Below are positions 38,276 to 50,178 of a DNA stretch of 64,000 nt, in pieces. Position numbers and translations under genes: made by a program. Origin of the DNA: Sarcophilus harrisii. Taxonomy: Eukaryota > Chordata > Mammalia > Dasyuromorphia > Dasyuridae. Location of the stretch: the NCBI RefSeq assembly GCF_902635505.1, contig NC_045429.1, positions 464,583,359 to 464,647,358 on the forward strand, in the 5' to 3' direction. Every line of letters begins with the position of its first letter. Within the stretch, counting starts at the first letter, position 1. The notes beneath the pieces were generated by a model. That model was not told where the DNA came from and did not search any database. It saw only the letters and a list, made by a program, of their open reading frames with translations.

Positions 38276-39872
38276 GAAATGTTCACCTAAATGAAACACA
38301 TGCTTCTACAGAGAACACCCAGGTTGAACATTCTTAAATATGGGATTGCCAACATCCATAAGTCCCAAGTTCCCACAAGTTTGGGGAAAAACTGCAGAAG
38401 GAATCCCTTTAGAAGCACAAGGACTATAATTAACTCTGAAAAAGGATGAAAAAATTGAAATATGAAGGACTAAAAGCGAAGTTAAAAAGATTTTCATAGA
38501 AGAGTAATTTATTAGTGGAACCAAAATTACCATGGGAGAAGGCATGTTTGCTTATCTCCCTCAGCATCTCTGCACAACAATCTAAACATTTTGCCAGAAT
38601 GAATATTGAATGGGAAAGCAAAGAGATGGTCATAATGAGTCATTTTTTTTTCACCTCAGGTTTAGGAAGACAAACTAGTCTGGACACACTGGAGTGGAGG
38701 CTGCTCAAAGACACAGGACAGTTTTAGAGGTAGTCATAGGGAGCATCCCGGTATCCAGGGATGATAAAGAGGCTGAGACTGAACAAAGCAGGAAGTCAAA
38801 GGACCCCTCAACCAGCTTGGGGAGTTACAAGGGGTGCTATCTGGTAGCTCTGTTGTCCATTATGTAATCTTGTGTGGCAGAACCATAATAGAGAGAAGCA
38901 TTACTGAGCACAGAACCAATTCTGTTGTGTGGCTCCATAGAATCTTTGAGGCTAGGATTCTAGGCTCAGAGCACTGAGTTTTAACTAAAGTACAGTGTCT
39001 AATATATAATAGATACTTAATCAATATTTGTGGACTACTGACTTGTCTTCAGCACAGCATATTAATCTACAGTGGAATAACCAAGATCAAAGAGGAATCA
39101 CATTTCACTGGACCTGCAATACCTCCCATTTGATTTACTTGACTACCTATGAGCCAGCAGACCCAGCCTGCAGATCTTGATCACTAGGACAATTTCTTAC
39201 CTAGATCCCACCACTTTGGAAGCCCTGAAAATTTACAGGGCCCTAGACTGAACTGTGAAATTAGCAGAACAGAAAAGGACAGAAGCTCAGGTCAGACAGA
39301 GTATTTCCCAGAAATCAACAGATCCAATACTAGTCAAGAAGTAGGTCACATAAATGAGCAAAGAGGAAAAGAAACCAACGATAAAGAGCTACTATAGTGA
39401 TAGAGAAACTCAGAAACACAGAAGAGTATATCTTAAGGGAGGCAGAGGTCAGAGGCAAACCAAACTTTTAAAGGAGAAAGGTTTAAAAAACTAGTATAAG
39501 AGAAGAAAATAGAGGAAAATACAAAGTTAGGGATCATAACTGAGAACGTAAAAAGGATAAACTCATGAAATGAAAGAGAACAAAAGAATAGATTTGAAAT
39601 CAGAATTCAATATTATGTTGTTTACAAGAAACATTCTTTAAAAAGGGATATACATAGAATTAAAATGAAAAGTTGTGGTGGAATCTATTTGTGCTTCAAC
39701 TGAATTAAAAAAAAAATGGCAGGGATGGGAATCATGATTTCAGATAAAGCAAAAGCAAATTAGATCTAATTAAAAAAAAAAGATGAACAAGAAAAGTACA
39801 TTTTGCTAAAAGGTACCATAGACAAGGAATTAAGATAAATGCTAAATATATATATAGATACAGATATGTATG

Positions 39873-39903
<31 letters not shown>

Positions 39904-40165
39904 CAAGGAGCATAGCTTCCAAGTTTTTTAAAAATATTCATTGTTTTGTAAGTTTCTGATGCAACTTAATAAATAAAACAAAAGTTAAGGAACTAAATAA
40001 ATTTTTTGAAAAATTATGATAGACCTCTGAAGAATTTTAAATTGTATTAGAAAAGAGTATATTAATTGTGCATGACATCTTTACAAATATTGATCAATAC
40101 ATAAAAATAATTAATCCTTTCTTAGAAAAAGAAATTGAACAAGCTATAATTCCTTAAGAAAAAAA
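38276..40165 (+). other. Mostly LINE-derived sequence
   Basis: About 39590-39960 reads as a decayed L1 ORF2 endonuclease region ('LQETFFKKG'-like, then 'SIASKFFKN'), with (TA)n/(CA)n at 39846-39902. 38280-39100 shows no recognisable gene or repeat. Confidence 0.4.
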
Positions 40166-41398
40166 AATTCAGTATTTCCAGAGGTAGAGCCAAGATGCAG
40201 AGCAGAGGAAGTTATCAGCTGAGCTCTCCCAATATTTCCTTCCAAACAACTTAAAAATAACACTTTAAATCAAATTCTGAAGAGGAAGATCCAACTAAAG
40301 ATCAGTGTGAGACATTCTTCCAGGCCAAGACAACTTAGGAGATAGGAAAGAGAGGTCTGTGACATGGGGTAGGGGTGAGGTGAAGGCTATCCTGGAATTC
40401 ATATGGCTGCAATATGAATGGTGGCACTAGGTGGTGGTGGTGATAGAAAAAGGAACAGATTCAGGAGCTGTTAAGATAGAAACACCAGATGGATCTAGAA
40501 ACAGAGCAGAAAAAAAAATTACAGGGATCCTACCATTTGAGATAGAACTGGAAATTATTTGGCAACTCTATTGTCTACACCCACTTTTAATCCACAGTTC
40601 AAAGGGTGATGAGTACTTTTTGTCAAGAGGGAGCAGAAGCCCTAAGGAGCAGTACTACTGGTCTCAAGGGAACAGAATTCCTGAGAAGCACTCAATTGTA
40701 GTTTCAAGTGACTATAGGGAACAGATTAGAAGAGTAGTGACCAAACCTCTCTCCTGGTGTGGAAAAGTTTCAAAACTTGGAAAACTTTCAAATCCCCAAA
40801 ACTAGCTCTGAAAATAGCATAAAAGCTTGAAGTTTGGAATAGTGCTCTCACTCTCATGGTGGCAATGCAGCCCAATTTTAATATAAAGTTCAAAATTAAG
40901 AAATTAGAAACTATGGGAAAATGAGCAAACATTTATCTGACCACAAAAATCTTCTAAGAGAGAGACATAAATTCAGAAGACAATAAAGTCAAAACATCTC
41001 CAGAATCTCAAAGAAAAATGTGAATTGTATACAAGTCCAACAAGAATTCCTGCAAGAGTTGAAAAAATGATTTTTGGAATTAAAGTGGTAAAAGAAAAAT
41101 TAGGTAAGGAAATGAGAATAAAGGAAGAAAATTTGTGAAAAGACAACATTTGGAAAAAGGCAGAAAAAATACTGAAGAAAATAACATTAAAAAATAGAAT
41201 TGGCTAAATGGAAAAAGAGGTACAAAACCACTGATAAAAACAACTCTTTAAAAACAGAATTGACCAAATGGAAAAAAAAATAGGGGGGATACAAAATTTC
41301 ACTGATGAAAACAACTCCTTAAAAATTTTTTTTTGACCAAATGATAAAAAGAGCTATCAAAGTTCATTGGAGAAAATAATTCTTTAAAAATTAGAATT

Positions 41399-41545
41399 GA
41401 GGCAGCTAGGTGGTTAAGTGAATAGAGCACCAACCCTGAAGTCAGGAGGACCTGAGTTCAAATCTGGTCTCAGACACCTAACACTTCTTAGCTGTGTGAC
41501 CCCAGGCACGTCATTTAACTTCAACTGCCTCAGCAAAAAAAAAAA
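41399..41545 (+). mobile_element. tRNA-derived SINE inserted in L1
   Basis: 'ggcagctaggtggttaagtg' to 'ccaggcacgtcatttaactt' with an A-tail is the classic marsupial tRNA-derived SINE. Confidence 0.8.
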
Positions 41546-42883
41546 TTACTTCCATGAGATATCAAAAAATGATAAAACAAAATCAAAAGAATGAAAAATG
41601 GAAGAAAATATGAACTATCTCAAGAGACAAACAACTGATCTTGAAAAACATTGAGGAGAGATAACTTAAGAATTATTGGATAACATGAAAGTCATGATGA
41701 AAAAAAGAGTCTAGACATAATATTTCAAGAAATTATCAAGGAAAACTGCTTTGATATCCTATAATTAGAGAGTAAAATAAAAATGGAAAGAATTCACTGA
41801 TCAACATTTAGAAGAGATGTAATGAAAACTCCCAGATATTATGCTCAAATTTCAGAACTCCCAGGTCAAAAAAACCCCCACTTCCTCAAGCAGCCAGAAA
41901 CCATCTAAATATCATGAAGCCACAATCAGGATCACAAGATTTATCAGATATTAAGTTGAAGGAGTAGACAGGTTTAGAATATGTTATTCTTGAAGGCAAA
42001 AGAGCTGGGATTACAACCAAGAATAACCTATTCAGCAAAACTGAGTATAATCCTTCAAAGGAGAAAATAGATATTTAATAAAATAAAGCAGAGCAGAAGT
42101 TGAATAGAAAATTTGTGGGATGCAGCCACAAAACTGTATAAAAAAGCAAAAGGGCAGGTCAATAAGTTGATCATACAACTAAAAAAATTAGAAAAAGAAC
42201 AAAATAAAAATTCCAAATTAAATGCCAAAATGAAAATCCTAAAAATCAAAGGAGAGATTAATAAAATTGAAAGTTAGAAAACCAATAAATTAATAAAAAC
42301 TATGAGTTGGTTTTATGAAAAAGTCAACAAATAGACAAACCATTGCTTAATTTGATTAAAATAAGAAAACCAAATTATTTATATTAAAAGTTAAAAAGGA
42401 TAAATGTATCATCAATGACTAAGAAGTTAAAGTAATTATAAATTATTTTGCTTAATTATATATAAGCAAAGCTGACAATCTAAATGAAATGGATGGATAT
42501 TTACAAAAATACAAACTACCTAGATTAATAGAAGAGGAAACAGAATACTTAAATAACCCTATTTTAGAAAAATAAAATGAACAAGCTATAAATGAGCTCC
42601 CTAAGACCCCAACATCAGATGCATTTACAAGTGAATTCTACTAAACATTTAAAGAATGATTAATCCCAACACTATATTAACTATTTAAAAAAAAAAAAAA
42701 AACATGTAAAGAAGAAATCCCATGAAATTTTTTCTATGACACAAATATTTTTGACAAAGGGGAGAATAAAAACAGAGAAAGAAAACTATAGACCAATTTC
42801 TTTAATGACTATCGATGCAAAATTTTTCAATAAAATGCCAGCAAGGAAATCACAGCAATATATCACAGACCATGCACTATGGA

Positions 42884-43120
42884 AGCTAGGTGGTGCAGTG
42901 GATATTGTATCAGGTCTGGAGTCAGGAAGACCCACGTTGAAATCCAGTCTCAGACACTTACTAGCTATATGACCCTGGGCAAGTCACTTAACCCTGTTTG
43001 CCTCAGTTTTTCTCATATGTAAAATTAGCTGGAGAAGGAAATGGCAAACCACTCCATTTTCTACGCCAAGAACACTCCATCCCTCTTTCCCCCAAAAAAG
43101 AGGTCACAAAGAGTCAGACA
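42884..43120 (+). mobile_element. tRNA-derived SINE inserted in L1 ORF2
   Basis: 'gaagctaggtggtgcagtgg' through 'ggcaagtcacttaaccctgt' and 'gaaatggcaaaccactccat'. It splits the L1 reverse-transcriptase region, so it is younger than that L1. Confidence 0.8.
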
Positions 43121-43560
43121 TGATTCAAACTAAACCAAGTTGGATTTGTATCAGGAATTCAGGATTTGTTCAATGTTAGGAAAACTATCAGCATGATTAA
43201 CCATATCAATAATAAAAACAACAAAAAATATAATTATGTCAATAGTTGCAGAAAAAATCTTTGATAAAATACACCTTTTACTATTAAAAACACTAGAAAA
43301 CATAGTAATCCAGTCTTTCTTAATATGTTAAGAACTATCTATATAAAACCAAGAACAAGCATTATCTATAACAGATAAACTTGAATGTCCATTATCACCA
43401 CCATTATTTAATGTTGTATGAGAAATGTCAATTATGGCAATAAGACAAGGAAAAGAAATTGAAGAAATAAAAATAGGTCACAAGGAAACAAAACTATCAC
43501 TCTGTGGATGATAACGATGGTATACTAATATGGAGATTAAAATTATCTCATCTACAATAA

Positions 43561-46500
43561 AAGATCCTGAGGCAGAGCTTTGAACCAATGGAGCCTTATC
43601 AAATGATCCATGATTCCCTCTAAGAAAGAAAACCTCAAATAATCTTTAGGAGCTCCAGGTCCTATTTTCATAGAGATAGATGTCCAGATATTTAAGAACA
43701 GGTATACTAAACATAGAATATACATTGATTGATGTATGATCGTAAACTAAAATAATCAAAATAATATCAGCAGAATATTAAGTTGGATGAAACAAGGAAT
43801 CTCTCTATACAAGATGGAGAGATTTCTTAAGTTAGGAGGAAATAGTACAAGCTGTTATGGTCAGTGACCTAAGTGGTCATAAGATGAGGTCCCCTGAACA
43901 AGAGATTGGTCCAGAGCCACAAAAATATTTTTGGGGGACTTTCCATGTAGTTGAATCACCTTCTCCATGCTGGGCTTGGTTATCATGACAAGGAAAAATA
44001 AGGGTTCAGGGTCTCTACTTAACTTCTTATAATTAAGCAAGTGAATTTAAAATATTAGCTCATGGCTCTAGGGCCTTATATACAAATCTTGATGATTCTA
44101 TCAAATTGAGTAATACTAATTAGAATAAAGGTCCAAAGCAATTATTTCACAGAGAATCCTAGAGAATTAACAACAACAACAAAACCCTAAATGAAACAAT
44201 GAACAATTTTAGTAAAGTTGCAGAATGTAAAATAAACCCACATAAACCATAGGCAGAGCTGAATAGACATTTTGAAATGGAAGTTGGTTTTCTTTAAAAT
44301 GATGTCATTGCATAATTCTCTTAGTTCTCATTACTTCACTTTGTATCATTTCTTAAAGTGAATTTTTACGACATTTTGTCATTTATGGTACAATAATATT
44401 GCATTCACATACCACGATTTATTTAGTCATTTTAAAAAGCAATCTCTTAATTTGTTTTTTGAAAAAGCTGTCATATATCTGTATCTCTTTTGTTCTTTGA
44501 TCTATTCTAAATTGTATTGGTGGTATTGCTGGGTCAAATGATATGCATAGTTTAGGGAATCTGATGACATAGTTCTAAATTGCTTTTGAAAATGACTGCA
44601 ATTTCATCGGGAGCATGGATGCAACTATTTTCTATATTTCTTCCAACAATGAGAATTTCCCTCCTTTGTCATTTTTGCCAGTGTGATGGTGGTGAGCAGA
44701 GTCTGAGTTGCTTTAATGTACATCTCTCTCACAGTAATTTAGAGCATCTTTTCATGTTTATTCATGACCCTTTAAAACCTACCTTTTTATATCCCAAGAT
44801 TAAACCAGTATCAATTCTCCTTGACCTTATTTCCTCCCTAGCTATTCCATTTTACATATTATTTTTGCAGGTACTCTTGCAATCTTTGTTATCAGGCCAT
44901 TTTTTTTTTTCTTCCTCTGAGGCTCTGTTTGGACTTCTCAGGTCTCTTTGGAATTTGATCTCTTGGGCATCTTAGTGTAAGGTCTTTCTTCATTGTATTT
45001 GCTGTTTGTTGGACTTTCTCCTGTCACTAACTTCAGTGTCTGGGTCAAGAACTTCTACCTGGATCAAAAGAAACGTCCCAATTGGGCAGAGGTGATTTGG
45101 CTTTATCTCTAGCTCTGGTTCTGGCTCAGGCTTCTTGGTCGTCAGTCAGGATCTTTTTTCTGTGATGATCAAGGCTTTAGGGCTGTCCGAGGTCGAACCC
45201 CTTTCTCTCCTGCTGCCATGGGATGCCTGGCAGCTGCCCTTCTCCTGGGAGCTGGCTCTGCCTGAGGCTTTGCTTTTCCATTCTCTTGGGGCCAACCTTC
45301 TCTCTCTACAAGCTTTGATAGCAGATCTACCAGCATGAATGAACTCCCACCAGTAAGTGCCAGACAATAACCTCACAGTCTGGCAGATATGTTCTAATAT
45401 TGTCAGAAACTGTCCCTGATGAATACCTTAATTGATTCAAGGCCTATTGGAGGAGGAGGGAGGCTTACAGATTGGCTTCTCCCTCTCGATTTAGTTCTCT
45501 CAAATATTCTAAGTTTAGACAAAAAGGACCAAATATTTCATCACCAAATTCCAGATAGTCAATGTATCACTTAATAGGAGGCAGTTGGGCTCACTCCCTT
45601 TTCTTCTCAGCTCTTCTGCCTCAGTCTGATGGGGCTGTTTCAACCCCAGACAAGATTTTCCTCAGCACTGTGTCACCATACTTGGCACCAAACTCTTAGC
45701 AGAGTTTGTGCATTTTCCATTGGCACCTCAGTGGTATTCAAAGCCTTTCTGCTTCTTCTGAATCTTATTTGACTTCATCAGGCTGAGTCACAATATCTCA
45801 CCCTGTCCAGGCTACCACAAACCTGAGATTTTCTGAAGTATCTCTCCCCACTCCCAGGCTAGTTTGCCCAGTCTCCTTGACCACCTCTCTGGGAAGGGAG
45901 GCTGGTAAAACTCCACCTGAGGTCAGCCAAAATCATTTCTGCCCAGAAGTAGTTAGAGAATATTGGGCACAGATGGACCACAGAGCCTCCAGGCAGAAAG
46001 AGTATCAGGGAATAACAAGCTGGTTGTCTAATCTGCTCCAACAGGAGGTTGAGAACACACCCCTAAAGCTACATCAGAAACAGGCCGAAGTGAGAACCTG
46101 GACTACTGGCAGTTTCTTGGGACAAAGAAGGAGCAGTTTTTACATGGTTACCAATCCTCTATGGGCATCCCTTACTGGACAGCTGTCCTGAAAACACAGG
46201 TGGCAATATCCTAGGAAGCAGAGGATTGGAGAAAGGACCCCTTCCAATGCCCAAGGATGGCTGAATTTGTCTCACAAAGTTGTTTGTAGAAGAGACTGCC
46301 TATTTCCTTTAGGAAGCATAACAAAAAAAACATAGTCTCACAAAGTTTGGTGTCATAACATCAGAGTTGGACATTTAACCCTAAATTTGCTTGGGCACTC
46401 CTGATTACATCTTTTTCTCTTTAATTCCTAAATCAATTCTTTGTTCTGAATAAGGGGCTTTCCCCCCACCTTCTTCTTTGGTGTTTCTAACAAGTCCTTA

Positions 46501-47185
46501 TTCACTACAGCAAAGGGATTTTTAGATTTCCTTTGTTGACCTCTCACAAAAACCGCCTGTATCTACAGCAATTTTCATTTAACTTGTAATAGTAACTTGC
46601 AGTTTAATTCGACCCCTTCTTTGCCTAAGGCAAAGAGTTAAAGTCTGTCATAGCACTATGTAGTGTTTAAAAATGTTAGAAATAACCAAATGGGGCTCTG
46701 ACTTAACATTTTGATATTTGAGAACTGTATTGGGAGCAATATCCTAAGGTCCCATCTTGTAAAAGGTAGGATTTTTCATTCAATGTGCATTTTTAAATTC
46801 AATCATTCTCTTCTTGGTTGAAAAGCAGGAAAGCAATTAGACTTTCCTGCAAAACGACCCCTGATGTTTCTCTTCTCAAATTATATAATCATATCTGCTC
46901 TCTTCATTGCCTCAGTATCAAAGTTCTAGGGGTCAGTCAATACAAACTATTATGCAAGAATTCTCTGTTGACAAGTTATGATTAAGCCATCTTACATTAT
47001 CTCTAGAAAAAGAAATAAAAACAATCACAAAAACTGAGACTCCATGAGACAAACTAGACAATTTTGATGATTAAGAGTAGAACACTTTTTAAACAAATAG
47101 AAAATTTAGTCATAAGATATGGTGGAATGGGGAAGATCTAATATCCAAAGGTAACTGACACATGTCTGAGCCCAAAGAGGTAAAT
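43561..47185. other. Gene-free region with antisense LINE pieces
   Basis: About 44330-45000 has antisense LINE 3' text ('gtattgctgggtcaaatgat'). 45000-47185 is mixed sequence with no recognisable coding or RNA gene. Open frames near 44.6, 45.2 and 45.9 kb show no domain. Confidence 0.35.
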
Positions 47186-47191
47186 GGTTAA

Positions 47192-47561
47192 TTGTGGGGA
47201 GCTGGCACTAATCTACAGCCACATAAGGCCAACCTTGAATAGGTTGAATCTCCTAATCGCATCATACCACAGACTTCCTGAATAGGAATCTCCTAATCAC
47301 ATCCTAACTTTGAATAGGCAGATATCTAGGCATCCCCTAATCCTATCATAAAGCTTCCTGCCACCAGAAACATCTGAGCAGCTCATCCTTGGGCGGGATA
47401 CCAACCCTTTGTCTAGGACCCCACCCTGTACTGTGTTTGAACAACCTTGCCTTCTTTCCTACTGCTATATATATCTGTACTATTGCACCCATTAAAATAA
47501 GGCTTGATCAGAATGATTTGACTTGCCTTCATTTTGTGATTGTTTTTATTCTACTACTCTA
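47192..47561 (+). repeat. Solo LTR-like element with 6-bp target duplication
   Basis: About 370 bp starts TTGTGGGGAGC, has a TATATATA box and a poly(A)-like ATTAAAATAA signal, and is flanked by GGTTAA on both sides (47186-47191, 47562-47567). Size, signals and direct repeats fit a solo LTR of a retrovirus that makes 6-bp duplications. It is a different family from the 15.1-kb LTR. Confidence 0.55.
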
Positions 47562-47953
47562 GGTTAACATCATTTATATTACTGAATAGTAGCTCACTTG
47601 GCATACAGATAATGGGATGAATTCCTCAAAAGGGATGGCTTGGTCACAGAGCTCATTGACATTTTCAGTATACTTCCTCACACTGTCAAAGCTGCAATCG
47701 ATCCTATGGAAATTCCCTGTATTTTTGATTCTAAAGAAGTGATCGCTAAAGACAGATGACTCTTTAAAAGATAGTCTTTGATAAGTTTAATTATAATTTA
47801 AATTTCCATCCATCAGAACCCCTAGTTTGTGTCCTAGTAAACCCACTGGTACCAAATAAAGCTTGAGGTCTAACAAAAGTTTTCCTCACCATTACCACCT
47901 CTTCCCAAGTGTAATATGCAATACTGAAATAGCTGTGAACAAAAACCTCTTCA

Positions 47954-50178
47954 TTAATCTAGATTCTCTTTAGCATGCATTTCCTGCTGTTGAATACAGA
48001 CTGAGTTTTGACTGAAGGATTGCCCACATTCGTTGGGTTTATTCTCTTTTGTGTGAATTTTCTGGTGTTTAATAAAGACTGAATTTCGAGTGAAAGATTT
48101 CCCACACTCGCTACATTCAAAGGGTTTATGATCTTCACTATGAATTTTCTGGTGCTGGGTAAAGACTGAGCTTCGGCTGAAACACTTCCCACACTCATTA
48201 CATTCATAGGGTTTCTCCTTAGTGTGAGTCCGTTGGTGTTCAATAAGATGAAAGGTCCGATTAAAGGACTTCCCACATTCGTTACATTTACAGGGTTTAT
48301 CACCGGTGTGAACTTTCTGATGGTCACGAAATGTCGATTTGTGCCTAAAGGCTTTGCCACATTCATTGCATTTATGTGGTTTCTCATCATTATGGATACT
48401 CTGATGTTGAACAAGATGTTTTCTCAGACTAAAAGCTTTTCCACATTGATTACATACATAGGGCTTCTCTTTGGTGTGAATTATCTGATGTCCAATAAGA
48501 AGTGCACTTCGACTAAATGATCGTCCACATTCAGCACATTCATAGGGTTTCTCTCCAGTGTGAATTCTCTGGTGCTCAATAAGACGGAAACGCCGATTGT
48601 AGGATTTCCCACATTCATTACATTCAAAAGGTTTCTCTTTGGTGTGAGTGATCTGATGTCCAGTGAGGTATGATTTTTTACAGAAGGCTTTCCCGCATTC
48701 ATCACACTTGTAAGGTTTCTCTGTAGTATGAATTCTTTCATGCTCAATAAGAAACGAACTATTGCTAAAACATTTGCCACATTGATTACATTCATAGGGC
48801 CTTTCCCCAGTATGAATTTTCTGATGACGTATAAAACCAGAATTCCTAGTAAATGATTTCCCACATTTATTGCACTCATAAGGCTTCTCTCCAGTATGAG
48901 TTCTCATATGTTCAAGAAGTTGTGAGCGATGGCTAAAACTCTTCATACATTTTTCACATTCATAGGGTTTTTCTCCAGTGTGGATTCTCTGATGGTCCAG
49001 AAGCCGTGACTTGCGCCCAAAAGCCATACCACACTCACTGCAACCAAAGGGTTTTTCTCCTGTATGGAGTTTTTGATGATGGAAGTGACATGAGCTATCT
49101 CTGAAGGCTTTCCCACACTCAGTGCATCTATATGCTCGCTCTGGGGCATGGCTTCTCTGATGTTCTGTGAGGTACCAAGAACGTCGGAAGGTCTTTCCAC
49201 ACTCCTTACATGCATAGGGCTTCTCCCCTGTATGAATCCTCTTATGTTCAATGAGATATGAGTTACGAATAAAACCTTTCCCACATTCATTACAATGATA
49301 GGGTTTCTCTCCGGAATGAATTTTTAGATGCTGAAAAAGACTTGAACGATTACTCAAAGTCTTTCCACATTCATCACATTTGTAGAGCTCTTCTCCTGTG
49401 TGGATGAACTGATGCCGAAGGAGGCTTGAGCTATTTCTGAAGGCTTTCTCACATTCACCACATTTGTAGGGTTTTTCTCCGGTGTGGATGAGCTGATGCT
49501 GAAGGAGGCTTGAACTAGTACTAAAAGCCTTCTCACAATCATCACATTTGTAAGGTTTTTCAACAGTGTGCATTTTCTGATGCTCCAAGAGGTCTTTGCT
49601 TTGACTGAAGGATCTCCCACATTTATTACATCTATAAAGTTTCTCACCAGTGTGAATTCTCTGGTGCTCTGTGAGAGTTGATTTTCTCTTGAAAGTCTTC
49701 CCACACTCATTACATGAAAAGGGTCTTTCTCCAGTATGAATAACCTGATGTCTGATGAGATGATAGCTTCGGGTAAATCTTTTCCCACACTCATAACAGA
49801 CAAAGCGTCCTGGTCCACTGTGAATGTTCTGGTATTGAGTGAGGTGAGACATGGTAACAAAGTGTTCTCCATGCTTCTGACAGTTGTATGGTACCTCATT
49901 AGTTGGAAATACATTAAATCCAACTAAGTCTGAATTCTGGCTGCTGAAAAAGTTTTCATATTTATTAAAAAGGCTTGCCTTTTCTTCTGTGTGGAGGAAA
50001 AGTGGACTGTTATGATCAAGGATTCTCTGCTTCAAAGTTGTCTCTTCATTTGGGCTAAAAGAGTTTCCATATTCATTAAACATGTCTGTTTTTTCTTCTA
50101 CTTGAAAAATCTGATCACTGCTGTCTACTGTTTCATGCTTCACTGCTGCTGCTCCATTCCCCGTTTTGTCTTCACCAT
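47954..50178 (-). CDS. Zinc-finger exon of gene C (21 intact fingers)
   Basis: The exon is open over 2.2 kb to its stop. A degenerate unit (YNCQKHGEHF...YQNIH) precedes 21 fingers that keep both Cys and both His, beginning FVCYECGKRFTRSYHLIRH and ending FECSECGKSFTRNSVFIKH. A last unit (NECGQSFSQNSVCIQQQEMH) has lost ligands. Linkers are mostly TGEKP/TKEKP; the last two are altered (SEDHKPF, TKENKP). The fingers differ from one another more than in gene B, so this is an older, more stable array. In the unspliced frame the exon is preceded by a hydrophobic stretch that is intron, not a signal peptide. Confidence 0.93.

Larger units (their letters stand above)
40166..43560 (+). mobile_element. 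Degraded L1 with 5' UTR, ORF1 and ORF2 remains
   Basis: From a 5' end near 40170 ('gaggtagagccaagatgcag'), ORF1-like coiled-coil text follows (40950-41800) and an ORF1 C-terminal piece (about 41990-42060, 'ITTKNNLFSKTEYNPS'). ORF2 then resumes at about 42100 with an internal deletion. Reverse-transcriptase blocks are clear: 'EKENYRPISLMTIDAKFFNK' at 42774-42833 and 'VGFVSGIQDLFNV'-like text near 43145-43180. Two SINEs are inserted (41399-41545, 42884-43120). Many stops and frameshifts; no coding capacity. Confidence 0.7.

Noticed and set aside
44580-44975. 131-codon open frame
   Set aside because: Falls in antisense LINE-like sequence with no recognisable protein.
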